Shown: positions 7,312 to 16,657, counted from the first letter of the stretch. The stretch: DNA of 64,000 bases from DATAEE01 sp963725145 (GCA_963725145.1 CAVRXL010000010.1:620001-684000), one strand, 5' to 3'. Notes: generated by a model from the sequence alone, not told the origin. A program made the numbers and translations.

Positions 7312-8190
7312 ATGCCTCCGTATCTTCTGTTCCTCGAAACGGCAATCAACACGCTCCTCTCGCTCGTCGCCGCCGCCATCGCGCTGTTCGATCCATCGCT
7401 CCATCAGATGTCAGGTCCGCAGCGCGTCGCGCTCCGGACCGCGTCGTACATCCGGACGTCGTTCGTCGGAACGCAGGACGTGACCGGACTCATCGCGAGG
7501 CTGCGCGCCGCCGATCCCAACGCCCGCGCGTCGGCCGCCTGCGAGCTGGAGAAGCTCGGCACCGGCGCGCGATCGGCGATCCCCGCGCTCGTCGAACGGC
7601 TCTCCGATGCGTCGCCGGTCGATCCAAAAGTCTGCGGTGAAGACCGCAACTACTGGAAGAAGGATTACGAACAGCTGACGTCTCCGGGCGAAGAAGCGGC
7701 CGCCGCGCTCGTCGCCATCGGCAGTTCATCGCTTCAGCCGCTGGTTGGAGCCGCGCGCGCGCCGCAATGGGTCGCGCGTCGCAATGCCGTCTGGGCTCTC
7801 GGAGCGCTGGAGGACGAGCGCGGTGTGGCCCCGGCGCTGACCGCTCTGAAGGACAGCGAGCCACCCGTGCGGGCGACCGCCGCATGGGCGCTCGGCGCGC
7901 TGGAGGCGTTCGACGCCGTGCCCGCCCTGATCGAAGCGTTGAAGGACTCGGACGCCAGCGTCCGGTCGCAGGTCGCATGGGCGCTCGGCGCGATCGGCGA
8001 TCGCCGTGCGGTGGAAGCGCTCGTCGGCGCGCTGAAGGACAGCGCCGAGGGCGTTCGCTCGCAGGCGGCATGGGCGCTCGGCGCGATCGGTGACTCACGC
8101 GCAAATGCCGGGCTTGCCAGCGCGCTGAAGGATACGAGCGTCAAAGTCCGGAAGCAGGCGGCCTGGGCGCTCGGCGCGATAGGAAAATGA
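7312..8190 (+). CDS. HEAT-repeat protein with N-terminal hydrophobic anchor
   Basis: A 292-aa protein. Residues 4-27 are hydrophobic (ending LLSLVAAAIALF) and could act as a signal or membrane anchor. Residues about 55-150 contain two degenerate HEAT units and a Cys-containing insertion; residues about 150-292 contain four or five crisp units built on ALKDSDASVRSQVAWALGA. These are close to the repeats of the M56 protein upstream, so one array probably arose from the other. HEAT arrays bind proteins; there is no enzyme motif. GGGAGCCGGAC upstream of ATG at 7312 supplies a ribosome binding site. The stop overlaps the start of the ADOP permease (ATGA), which suggests coupling. Confidence 0.82.
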   Translation: MPPYLLFLETAINTLLSLVAAAIALFDPSLHQMSGPQRVALRTASYIRTSFVGTQDVTGLIARLRAADPNARASAACELEKLGTGARSAIPALVERLSDASPVDPKVCGEDRNYWKKDYEQLTSPGEEAAAALVAIGSSSLQPLVGAARAPQWVARRNAVWALGALEDERGVAPALTALKDSEPPVRATAAWALGALEAFDAVPALIEALKDSDASVRSQVAWALGAIGDRRAVEALVGALKDSAEGVRSQAAWALGAIGDSRANAGLASALKDTSVKVRKQAAWALGAIGK

Positions 8191-10607
8191 CGGACTTCCT
8201 CTCGGATCTCCGGTTCGCCGTTCGTGGACTCGTCCGCAGCCGGGCGTTCACCGCCGCGGCGCTCCTCACGCTCGCCATCGGCATCGGCGCCAACGCCGCG
8301 ATCTTCTCTGTCCTCGACGCGCTGATGCTCAAGCCGCTTCCCTATCCGGATCCGGACCGGCTCGTCGTCATCTGGGAAAAGAACATCCCCCGCCAGCGGA
8401 TGGACAACGTCGTCTCGCCGGGCAACTACATTCACTGGTCCGAGCAGGCGCGCGTGTTCGAACGCATGGCGGGTGTCGGCCAGGCCTCGTTTTTCCGGAT
8501 GTCGATCGCCGGCGGCAACGGCGATCCCGAGGAGCTCCCGGCGCAGGCGGTGACCGCGGATTTCTTTCCAATCCTGGGCGTGCAACCGGCGCACGGACGG
8601 TGGTTCCTTCCGGAGGACGACAAGCCCAACATGCGCGTCGCGATCCTGAGCCATGCCCTGTGGACCCGGCGGTTCGGCACGGATCCGGCCGTGGTCGGCA
8701 AGGCCGTCACCCTGAACGGCAACGCGTTCACAGTTGTCGGGATCATGCCGCCGGAGTTTTTCTTCATCGAGCGCGAGGCGGCGCTGTGGGTCACGATCGG
8801 GCTTCGCGCCGAGGCGCGGACTCCCAGAGGGCGCTGGATGCTCGTCACCGCGCGGATGAAGCCGGGCGTAACCGTCCAGCAGGCGCAGGCGGAAATGGAC
8901 ACGATCGGCGCGCGCCTGACCGCGCAGTTCCCCGAATTCAATACTGGTTGGGGAGTGAACGTGGTGCCGCTGCACCGACAGGTCGTCGGCCGCGTCCGAC
9001 CGGCTGTCCTGACGCTCGTCGCGGCCGTCGGCGCGGTACTCCTCATCGCGTGCGCCAACGTCGCGAATCTGCTGCTTGCACGCGGCGCTTCGCGCCGCCG
9101 CGAACTGGCCGTCCGCGCCGCCCTCGGCGCGGGGCGCGGACGACTCGTCCGTCAGCTCATGGCAGAGAGCGCCGCGCTCGCGGTGGTCGGCGCGCTCGCC
9201 GGCCTGCTCATGGCATGGTGGGGAATCGCATCGTTCCGCATCGCTGCCGAAGCCGGGTTCTCGCTGCCTCGCGCACACGAGATAGCGCTCAACGCCCGCG
9301 TCGTGCTCTTCACCGTCGGTCTGTCGCTCGTGACAGCGCTCCTCTTCGGCCTGGCGCCCGCTTTTGCCACCGCGGGGCCGGATCTGCAGAACTCACTGAA
9401 AGACGGCGCCCGCGCGGACGACGCGCGGGGCGGGCGGATGCGCAGCCTGCTCGTCGTCTCGGAGATCGCGATTGCCTTGGTCCTGCTCGCCGGAGCCGGC
9501 CTGTTGATCCGGAGCTTCGCCCGGCTGGTCAGCGTCGACCCGGGCTTCCGCGCGGAGCAAGTCCTGAGCGCAAAGATCTCCATTCCAACGGTCCGCTATG
9601 ACAACACGGGCAAAGTGATCCGGTTCTTCGACGACCTGGTGAAGCGGGTCGAGGCGATGCCTGGCGTCCGCAGCGCTGGAGGCGTGTCGTTCCTCCCGCT
9701 GGCCGGCCCGGCGGCCGCGACGGCGTTCGTGATCGAAGGACGGGAGAAGCCGCCGCCCGGCTCCGAGCCGGTCTGCGAGGTCCGTGTCGCGACCGGTCAT
9801 TATTTCGCGGCGATGGGCATTCCGCACGTCGCCGGGCGTTTATTCGACGAGCGCGACTCGCGCGAGAAGACGCGCACCGTCATCATCAACCAGACGATGG
9901 CGAGGCAGTATTGGCCGAACGAGAGCCCGCTCGGCCGGCGCATCAACGTGTACTGGAACGACCAGGGGTGGGACGAGATCGTTGGGGTCGTCGGCGACAT
10001 CAGGCACGCCACGCTCGAAACCGAGTCGCGTCCCATGATCTACTACCCGCCGGGTCGATTCTCGTATCCGTGGATCGCGCTCGTGCTTCGCGCCGCGGGC
10101 GATCCGGCCGCACTCGGGCCCGCGCTCGTCAAGGAAGTGCAGGCGATGGATCCGGCCTTGCCGGTCGCCAATCTGCAGCCGATGGACGCGGTCGTCTCGC
10201 GGTCGGTCGCGGAGCGGCGGATGGTCATGGCGATACTCGCCGGCTTCGCCGTCGTCGCCGCGCTCCTCGCGGCGATCGGCATCTACGGCGTGATGGCGTA
10301 CTCGGTCGCGCAGCGCACGCGCGAGATCGGCGTGCGGATGGCGCTCGGCGCGAGGCCCGGCGACATCATGCGTCTCGTTCTGGGCCGGGCGGTGGCGCTC
10401 ACGGCGATTGGGGCGGCGATCGGTGCGGCCGGCGCGATCGCTCTGACGCGGTTCATGACGACGCTGCTTTTCGACACTCAGCCGACCGAACCGACCGTCT
10501 TCGCCATCGTCGTCGGCGGCATCGCGACGGTCGCGGTGGCGGCGAGCCTGCTGCCCGGCCGCGCGGCGGCGCGCGTCGACCCGCTCGTCGCTCTGCGCAC
10601 CGAATAG
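8187..10607 (+). CDS. ADOP-family ABC permease (MacB-like, duplicated)
   Basis: An 806-aa permease with two MacB-type periplasmic core domains and two FtsX domains, the acidobacterial duplicated orphan permease plan. The N-terminus (SRAFTAAALLTLAIGIGANA, then IFSVLDALMLKPLPYPDPD) is the first core. FtsX 1 is at about 270-395 (VLLIACANVANLLLARGASR). The second core begins near 412 (RSLLVVSEIAIALVLLAGAG) and FtsX 2 ends the protein (IGVRMALGARPGDIMRLVL). MacB-type permeases couple ATP hydrolysis to work on periplasmic substrates. No ATPase gene is adjacent, as is typical of ADOPs. The start overlaps the HEAT gene, tying it to the BlaI/M56 cluster. Confidence 0.9.
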   Translation: MTDFLSDLRFAVRGLVRSRAFTAAALLTLAIGIGANAAIFSVLDALMLKPLPYPDPDRLVVIWEKNIPRQRMDNVVSPGNYIHWSEQARVFERMAGVGQASFFRMSIAGGNGDPEELPAQAVTADFFPILGVQPAHGRWFLPEDDKPNMRVAILSHALWTRRFGTDPAVVGKAVTLNGNAFTVVGIMPPEFFFIEREAALWVTIGLRAEARTPRGRWMLVTARMKPGVTVQQAQAEMDTIGARLTAQFPEFNTGWGVNVVPLHRQVVGRVRPAVLTLVAAVGAVLLIACANVANLLLARGASRRRELAVRAALGAGRGRLVRQLMAESAALAVVGALAGLLMAWWGIASFRIAAEAGFSLPRAHEIALNARVVLFTVGLSLVTALLFGLAPAFATAGPDLQNSLKDGARADDARGGRMRSLLVVSEIAIALVLLAGAGLLIRSFARLVSVDPGFRAEQVLSAKISIPTVRYDNTGKVIRFFDDLVKRVEAMPGVRSAGGVSFLPLAGPAAATAFVIEGREKPPPGSEPVCEVRVATGHYFAAMGIPHVAGRLFDERDSREKTRTVIINQTMARQYWPNESPLGRRINVYWNDQGWDEIVGVVGDIRHATLETESRPMIYYPPGRFSYPWIALVLRAAGDPAALGPALVKEVQAMDPALPVANLQPMDAVVSRSVAERRMVMAILAGFAVVAALLAAIGIYGVMAYSVAQRTREIGVRMALGARPGDIMRLVLGRAVALTAIGAAIGAAGAIALTRFMTTLLFDTQPTEPTVFAIVVGGIATVAVAASLLPGRAAARVDPLVALRTE

Positions 10608-10680
10608 GGTGCTCAAGGTGCTCAGGGTCCACCGAAGCACCTTGAGCACCTAGAGCACTTTGAGCACCTTGAGCACCTGA
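10608..10680. repeat. Hairpin plus GAGCACCTT tandem repeat
   Basis: Immediately after the permease stop, arms of 15 bp at 10608-10622 and 10636-10650 are perfectly complementary, with a 13-nt loop. The second arm runs on into more GAGCACCTT-type 9-mers up to 10680, just before the next gene's start region. A strong hairpin at a gene end could act as an mRNA 3' barrier. There is no U-tract. Confidence 0.75.
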
Positions 10681-10698
10681 TGCGGTAATCTGCGGGGC

Positions 10699-11753
10699 GT
10701 GGTCGCGGCCTGGGCCATCATTTCTGGCCTGATTTTCCTGACCGCGGTGTACGTGGCCGCGGAGTTCGCCGCCGTGAGCGTGCGGCGCAGCCGGCTGCGA
10801 CGGATGGCCGAAGACGGCGATCCGCTGGCGGCCCGGCTGTTGCCGGTCGTCGAAGACGCCCGGCAGCTCGATCGATACATCGCGGCGTCGCAGATAGGGA
10901 TCACGTTCGGCAGCCTCGTGCTGGGCGCGTTCGGCCAGGCCCGGCTGTCGCCCGTCGTCGCGCCGCTGCTCGTCCGAGCCGGATTCGAGCCCGATTCGGC
11001 CCAGTCCACCGCAGCCGCGGCGATCCTCATCGGCCTGACGATCCTCGGCGTCATTTTCGGCGAGCTCGTGCCGAAGTCGCTGGCGCTGCAGTACCCGACC
11101 CAGATCGCGCTGTGGACGGTCGTCCCGATGCGCTGGTCCCTGCGCGTGATGGATTGGTTCATCTGGGCGCTCAACGGATCCGGGATCCTCCTGCTGAAGG
11201 CGTTCGGCGTTCAGAATACCGGCCATCGACATATCCACTCGCCCGAAGAAATCGAGATGTTGATCGCGGAAAGCCGGGACGGCGGGCTGCTGGAGCCCGA
11301 GGAGCAGGTCCGCCTCCACAAGGCGCTCCAGCTGCGTCGGCGGACCGCGCGCGAGCTGATGGTGCCGCGCGAGCGGCTCGTGCTGCTCGATGGGAACCAG
11401 CCCTTCGACGAAATCGTCCGCGCCGTGGCATCGAGCCCCTACACACGGCTACCGGTCTTTCGCGGCAAGGCGTCGAATGTGATCGGCATGCTCCGCACCA
11501 AGGATCTTGCCGTCGGCTACCTGTCAGGAACGCACGCGATCGACGGCCTCCTCCGACCGATCGCGACGGTACCGGCGGCTATGCCGGCCGATCGTCTGAT
11601 CGGATTCCTGCGGGAGCGCCGCGCGCACGGCGTGCTCGTGACGGACGAGGGGGGGAGCTGGCGGGCCTTGTCACACTCGAGGATGTCGTGTCCGCGCTCG
11701 TCGGCGTGGTGCAGGACGAGTTGAAGGCCCAGCCGGAGGCGAAGCGTGGATAG
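10699..11753 (+). CDS. CNNM/CorC-type membrane protein (one-base frameshift)
   Basis: A DUF21 (CNNM) transmembrane domain, a CBS pair and the start of a C-terminal region, the plan of CorC/hemolysin-type proteins linked to Mg/Co efflux. N-terminal segment: VVAAWAIISGLIFLTAVYVA and AAEFAAVSVRRSRLRRMAED; motif FGELVPKSLALQYP. The frame breaks at the G7 run 11649-11655. One more G restores a natural C-terminus, GELAGLVTLEDVVSALVG, ending at 11753 and overlapping the next gene's GTG, for 351 aa in all. As written, the frame ends at 11724 with an unrelated tail. A homopolymer sequencing error is the likeliest cause. The start is GTG at 10699. Confidence 0.78.
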
Positions 11754-13047
11754 CCTCGTCGCCATCGCCATCATCACGGGGCTCGTCGTGGCGAACGGCC
11801 TGTTCGTCGCGGCGGAGTTCGCGATCGTCGGTGCCCCGCGCCAGGCGATCCAGCGCCTCGCGGATCGTGGCCACCGTACCGCGCGGCTCGTCATGGGCGT
11901 CCTCTCGGATCCGATCAGGCAGGATCGGTTCATCGCGACGGCCCAGCTCGGCATCACGGTCGCGAGCCTCGGCCTCGGCATGTACGGCGAACATGTCGTC
12001 GCCGAGTGGATCGCCACGCAGCTCGAGTATGTCGGGGCGGGGCGCTGGATCGCCGCGCACGCGGTCGCGAGCGTCATCGCGGTCATCCTGCTGACGTACC
12101 TCCACATCGTCGTCGGCGAGATGGTGCCGAAGTCCGTCGCGCTCCAGTATGCGGACCGCGTCGTCCTGTGGATCGCTCCACCAATGGTCGCGCTGTACAA
12201 AGCGACGTATCCGATCGTGGTGGCGCTCAACGGCGCCGGCAACCTGACGCTCCGGCTCCTCGGCATCCGCCGACAGGTCACCGGGCCGGAGCACTACTAC
12301 ACCCCGGAAGAGCTCTCGATCATCGTCGAGGAAAGCGAAGAAGGCGGTGAGCTGCGCCGGGAGTCGAGCCGCATGCTGCGCGAGTTGTTCGAGTTCGGCG
12401 CGCTCACCGCCGCGGAAGCCATGGTGCCGCGCGTCCGGGTCGTTGGCCTGCCGGCGCGGGCGAGCCTCGACGAGATCGGTTCGGTGTTGGGCGCCTCGCC
12501 TCACACACGCTACGTCGTGTACGACGGCGATCTGGATCACATCGTCGGCATGGTGCACATCAAGGATCTGCTACGGCTCTTCATCTCGAGGCAATCGTTC
12601 GATCCGACGAAGGCGCGGCCGCTGCCGGTGGTTCCGGAAACCGCGCCGCTCGACGACGTGCTGGCGACGATGCGCCGGGAGCGGACGCAGATCGCGGTCG
12701 TCATCGACGAGCACGGCGGCACGGCCGGCGTCATCACGCTCACGGACCTGTTCGACGAAGTCCTGGGCCACATCGTCGAGGAGGGCGCGACGGTCGCGGG
12801 CGCCCGCGATCAGTTCGGAAGGCTGCGCGTCAAGGGGACGATGCGCCTCGATGAAGTCGGGCAGCAGTTCGACCTCGACGTCGAGCACGCCGACGTCGAC
12901 AGCGTCAGCGGTCTGGTGCTCACGCTCCTCGGGCGTCCGCCGCGCGTCGCCGACGTCGTCGAGTTCGACCGTCTGCGTTTCGAAGTCACGGCGGTGCGAG
13001 GGCGCGGCGTCGAGGAATGCGCCGTCACGCTTCTCCCCGACGTCTAG
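11746..13047 (+). CDS. CNNM/CBS/CorC-domain transporter-type protein
   Basis: A 433-aa paralogue of the gene upstream. DUF21 membrane domain at about residues 3-190 (ITGLVVANGLFVAAEFAIVG, VGEMVPKSVALQYADRV), two CBS domains at about 210-330 (AMVPRVRVVGLPARASLDEI; VIDEHGGTAGVITLTDLFDE), and a CorC/HlyC C-terminal domain at about 345-430 (RLRVKGTMRLDEVGQQFDLD). Members are implicated in Mg2+/Co2+ export and adenine-nucleotide-gated transport; the ion is not readable here. The start GTG overlaps the end of the paralogue by 8 nt. Tandem CNNM pairs of this kind may form heteromers, which is an inference. Confidence 0.87.
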   Translation: MDSLVAIAIITGLVVANGLFVAAEFAIVGAPRQAIQRLADRGHRTARLVMGVLSDPIRQDRFIATAQLGITVASLGLGMYGEHVVAEWIATQLEYVGAGRWIAAHAVASVIAVILLTYLHIVVGEMVPKSVALQYADRVVLWIAPPMVALYKATYPIVVALNGAGNLTLRLLGIRRQVTGPEHYYTPEELSIIVEESEEGGELRRESSRMLRELFEFGALTAAEAMVPRVRVVGLPARASLDEIGSVLGASPHTRYVVYDGDLDHIVGMVHIKDLLRLFISRQSFDPTKARPLPVVPETAPLDDVLATMRRERTQIAVVIDEHGGTAGVITLTDLFDEVLGHIVEEGATVAGARDQFGRLRVKGTMRLDEVGQQFDLDVEHADVDSVSGLVLTLLGRPPRVADVVEFDRLRFEVTAVRGRGVEECAVTLLPDV

Positions 13048-13185
13048 TCGCTCGGTGGTTACCAGGCTTCAGCCTCGCCTCGGCGGTCTCTTGCGCTTCG
13101 TCGCGCTCCGGAACTAGAATCCGCGTCCCGGGACCGCTCTCGCCCAAGGGGTAACTCACAAATCCGTTGAGGAGATACACAGCCC

Positions 13186-13740
13186 ATGCGGAGAACCCTG
13201 CGTACGCTCGCCTACCTGGTGTTCATCGCCGCCGCGGCCGTCGATCTGGCCGCCACAACCGCCCGTCGGCTGTCGAACGAAGAGATGGCCGACACGGCTG
13301 ACACAATCGTAATCGGACGGGTGACCGACGTCCGAGCGGTCTGGGAAAACCCGCGTACGCTCGTAACGGTCGCGACGGTATCTGTCAGTGAGAGAGTCAA
13401 GGGGGACGTCGGCGACACAGTTTCAGTGGCCCTCCCGGGCGGTGCCGACGCCAATCGCCGATTCCCAATCGCCGTGACCTACGCCGGCGCTCCGCAACTG
13501 CGCGACGGCGAGGAGGTCTTCCTGTTCCTCTCGCGGGACGGAGAGATCGCAAGCGGCCTCACCGTCCTGGGGTTCTCGCAGGGCAAGTTCTCGATTGTTG
13601 ACGACGGCAAGGGCGGCAAGGCCGTCTCTCGCGATCTGACGCAAGTGACGCTCGTGGGAGGTACCGGGGCGGTGCGTGGCGCGGTCACGCTCGTCGGCCT
13701 CTCCGAGTTCAAGCAGGAAATCCTGGAGTACCTCCGCTAG
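13186..13740 (+). CDS. Secreted protein of unknown function
   Basis: A 184-aa protein that I do not recognise. It has an N-terminal signal peptide (RRTLRTLAYLVFIAAAAVDL) and a beta-rich body: EEMADTADTIVIGRVTDVRA, VSVSERVKGDVGDTVSVALP, LRDGEEVFLFLSRDGE, TVLGFSQGKFSI. The pattern of an 'is a surface deposit of X' binding fold suggests a small beta-barrel or sandwich, but this is only a guess. GAGGAG lies 8 nt upstream of ATG at 13186. It lies 28 nt before the matrixin gene and is probably co-transcribed with it, so it could be a partner or inhibitor of the protease. The 138 nt before it (13048-13185) hold no clear feature apart from its ribosome binding site. Confidence 0.7.
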   Translation: MRRTLRTLAYLVFIAAAAVDLAATTARRLSNEEMADTADTIVIGRVTDVRAVWENPRTLVTVATVSVSERVKGDVGDTVSVALPGGADANRRFPIAVTYAGAPQLRDGEEVFLFLSRDGEIASGLTVLGFSQGKFSIVDDGKGGKAVSRDLTQVTLVGGTGAVRGAVTLVGLSEFKQEILEYLR

Positions 13741-13768
13741 CCCGGGCTGGCCGAAGGAGTCACTTATC

Positions 13769-15770
13769 ATGCGACACAAGATCGCGTCCATCTTCGTTTG
13801 CGTCGGTACTCGCAATCGTGGCCTCCTCGAGTCTGCAGGCTGGAGGGCGTCTCGAGACCTTCGACATCACCGCGATGACACCGTCACCAATTCCCGGACA
13901 CATTCTGGCGAGGGTCATCGGCATCCAGTGGGACGTCCGGTCGATTCCGGTCCGGTACAGCATGAACACCACGCTCGATCCGATTCCGAATCCGCTCGGC
14001 GCTCCGTTCATCTCCGTCGCCCAGATGACGACGGCGCTGCAGGAGAGCCTGGACAGGTGGAACGGGATCCCGACGTCGTTCATTCAGATGAACCTCACCG
14101 GAACGACGGCGAACCCCGGTCTTCGAGGCTTCGACTTCGTCAACGAGATCACGTTCCGGACCGACGCCGGTTTCGGCGCGATCGCCTCCTCGCCTTCCGT
14201 GACCCTGATCGCGGATTCGACGGCCGTTCACGGAGACGACATCGACGGCGACGGGGACCCGGACGTCTCGAACACCCTCACGGTCATGGGAGACGCCGAC
14301 GGCGACGGCGACAACGAGTTCCCGCCGGGTAACTACAAGGCGGGCACGATCATCGACAACGACGTGCAGTTCAACACAAAGGTCTCGAACGGGTTCCGCT
14401 ACACGCTCGACCCCACGCAGGCCGACACGGTCACCCGCTCAGTCGACCTGTTCGCGGTCGCGGTCCACGAGTTCGGGCATTCGTTCGGGCTGTCGCACAG
14501 CAACCTCAATCAGACCAGCAGAACCGACGGGACCGGCGCGACGATGTTCCCATTCATCGACACCGGCGATCCCGCGCAGGAGCTCGCGCAGAGGAGTCCG
14601 CACCCGGACGACATTGCGTGGGCGTCGTACCTCTACCCGGAGGGGACCGCTTCGAGCGGGCCGCCGAGACTTCAGCCCGGCGATGTCGCGTTCAGGCATC
14701 GGTACGGCGTCATCACAGGCAACGTTCATCATGGGGTCCTGAACCAGGACATCGCGGGCGCCGCGGTTCAGGCCGAGGATGTCACCGGTACCGCCGTCGT
14801 CGGCGCGTACAGCGGCACGACCAACCTCTCGTTCAATCCGGCGAATGGGGGCCTGTTCTTTATTCCCATGGCTAATCGAGACCTGGCCATCCTGGACGGC
14901 AAGTACTCGATACCGGTTCCGATGGCGACGGTGCCGCTCTTCCACGGCCCGTTCTCCATCACGCTGCCGTTTGCGCTCTACGAACTCGCGATCGAGGCGG
15001 TCGACGGTTTCCCTGTTGCGGTCGGCAGCATCAGCTTCACGACGCAGATCGGCAACTTCTTCGGCCAGCAGAACTTCAACGAGGAGCGCTGGAACCGGAG
15101 GCGGGAAGCCGATCTCGAGCGGAGCCCGGGCGATGACAACCTCGTCCTGGTGCTGGCCGGCACGACGACCAATGGAATCGACTTCGTCACCAATCGAACG
15201 ACGAACATCAACACCTTCGGCGCCACGCTGAACGCGATCGGCTTCATCAACTCGCCGGTCAGCCGGTACTATGCCCAGCGCATCCCCGCCGCGCTGGTCT
15301 CTGCGGTGAACCCCGGCGAGGACATCCTGGTGCAGTCGGCGCTCTTCAACAGTTTCGTCGTGGATGCATCGGTGGCGCCGCTGTGGACGGAAGCCATGCT
15401 GACGACGGGGACCGTGGACGCCACGGGTGCTCTGGCTTCAATCGATCTAGTCCACCCGCTCGCGCGACAAGCGCCATTCCTGGCTCAGGACTCGGATTTC
15501 GCGCCGTTCCACTTCCCGAGGCCGCGCCTGCTCGGCCATCAGATTCGGGAGGGAATCGCCGACGGCACGATCCAGAACCTGTTCCTGGTGCTGCGTGGGC
15601 CGCTGACCACTCCGTATCCCGGGGTCAGCGGTCAACCTCCTCTCGTCGGACTCAACAACACGCCGGCTGTCCTGGGCATGTCGTACCTGTCGGACGACGG
15701 AGGCGTGACGTTCAACAGGGTGAACACGTTCAACTTCATGTTCTCGCTGGTGCTCGCCGAAGTGCCCTGA
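13769..15770 (+). CDS. Secreted matrixin-family zinc metalloprotease (frameshift in signal peptide)
   Basis: About 665 aa. The catalytic motif HEFGHSFGLSH (near 14467-14500) matches HExxHxxGxxH of metzincins. Before it lies a domain with aspartate-rich, Ca-binding-like stretches (DDIDGDGDPD, DADGDGDNE). The C-terminal 350 residues are of unknown function and beta-rich. The mature frame is open from 13818 but begins in the middle of a signal peptide. ATG at 13769, with CCGAAGGAG upstream, gives MRHKIASIF in another frame; skipping one base near 13796 joins it to ASVLAIVASSSLQA, a textbook signal peptide with an Ala-x-Ala-like cleavage site. I therefore infer a one-base insertion. Alternatively GTG 13818 is a start without a signal peptide, which would be unusual for a secreted protease. 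Confidence 0.78.
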
Positions 15771-15795
15771 GGGAGGGTGAAGTCGGATTTCGATG

Positions 15796-15829
15796 GCCCG
15801 CCGGCGCTTCGGCGTCGGCGGGCTTTTTT
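15796..15829 (+). terminator. Rho-independent terminator
   Basis: 12-bp stem (15796-15807 with 15812-15823, one G-U pair), a TTCG tetraloop and a T6 tract at 15824-15829. It ends the secreted protein-matrixin operon, and it is the clearest intrinsic terminator in the window. Confidence 0.92.
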
Positions 15830-15851
15830 GTTCGATAATGGAGAGTCGCGC

Positions 15852-15941
15852 GGAGAGGTGGCCGAGCGGTTTAAGGCGGCGGTCTTGAAAACCGCTGTAC
15901 GGGGAACCGTACCGGGGGTTCGAATCCCTCCCTCTCCGCCA
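15852..15941 (+). tRNA. tRNA-Ser(UGA)
   Basis: A 90-nt class II tRNA. The acceptor arm GGAGAGG (15852-15858) pairs with CCTCTCC (15931-15937), followed by discriminator G and an encoded CCA (15939-15941). The D-arm is GTGGCCGAGCGGTTTAAGGC; the anticodon stem GCGGT/ACCGC encloses the loop CTTGAAA, giving anticodon UGA. The variable arm is long (TGTACGGGGAACCGTACC), as expected for serine, and the T-arm contains GGTTCGAATCC. It decodes UCN-type serine codons. serS lies 2.3 kb downstream in the opposite orientation. Confidence 0.96.
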
Positions 15942-15942
15942 T

Positions 15943-16002
15943 CCTTCGCTCACGCGCGCTCACGCCGAAGCGTGAGCTTCGGCTAGGCAAGCCATGCGAA
16001 GG
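15943..16002. repeat. Dispersed intergenic repeat, copy A
   Basis: It begins CCTTCGCTCACGC and ends in the complementary GCGAAGG, directly after the tRNA CCA. It shares its first 13 nt and a GGCAAGCCA-containing right end with 16658-16713. An internal hairpin (CACGCCGAAGCGTG) is present. It is non-coding. Confidence 0.6.
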
Positions 16003-16102
16003 TGAGCGCAATCCACAATCCTCAATGCGGCTGACGTAGGCTTGCGACGGTCATGGGGGCCTCCGGCTTCGCCTCGGCCACAGATCCCGCTACACTTCGA
16101 CC

Positions 16103-16645
16103 ATGCCAGCGCCCATCACACTGCTCTTCGTGTTGCTCATGGCCGCTCCGACACCGTCGCAGGAGCCCGTTGCCTCCACGCGGGACGTCCTGAGGCTCAT
16201 CGCGCGTGTGGACCGCGTCGACAGGCTGGGGCGGACGCTGACACTGCGCGCCGAGAACGGCCTCGTCCATACCGTCTACGTGGACGCGAAGCTCACACTC
16301 TTCGACGAGCTGAAATCAGGCGACACGGTGCGTATCCAGATCAAGGAATCGATCGTCGTCGCCGTGCGCCCTGACGCGAAACCGGGCGTAGTCGCCGACA
16401 CGACGGCCGCCGCCAGGGGAGCCGGCGGGGATCAAGGGACCGACGTAATCCAGCAGCTCAAAGCCACGGTCACCATCGAGAGCGTCGACATGCGAACCCA
16501 GATGGTCGTGTACAAGGATGGCAACAAACGGACGGTGGCCAGGTACGTCCTCGATCCCCGTCTGCTCGAAGGGCTGAAACGCGGGGACGTCGTCGAAGTG
16601 ACGTATACGCGCGCGCGTGCGATCGAGCTCGAACGAGGGCGTTAG
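16103..16645 (+). CDS. Putative secreted protein of unknown function
   Basis: A 180-aa product that I do not recognise. The N-terminus PAPITLLFVLLMAAPTPSQ looks like a signal peptide. The remainder has two similar halves, each resembling a small beta-barrel: residues about 28-85 (RVDRVDRLGRTLTLRAENG, FDELKSGDTVRIQIKE) and residues about 118-175 (TVTIESVDMRTQMVVYKDGN, EGLKRGDVVEVTYTRA). The repetition suggests an internally duplicated OB-like or SH3-like fold. It is flanked by two copies of a dispersed repeat and shows no operon partner. Confidence 0.65.
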   Translation: MPAPITLLFVLLMAAPTPSQEPVASTRDVLRLIARVDRVDRLGRTLTLRAENGLVHTVYVDAKLTLFDELKSGDTVRIQIKESIVVAVRPDAKPGVVADTTAAARGAGGDQGTDVIQQLKATVTIESVDMRTQMVVYKDGNKRTVARYVLDPRLLEGLKRGDVVEVTYTRARAIELERGR

Positions 16646-16657
16646 ACCGTCGGCGAA

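Noticed and set aside
11649..11655. Programmed frameshifting as the reason for the split CNNM gene
   Set aside because: No stimulatory structure is evident and three other genes show similar one-base breaks without slippery sequences, so sequence error is more economical.
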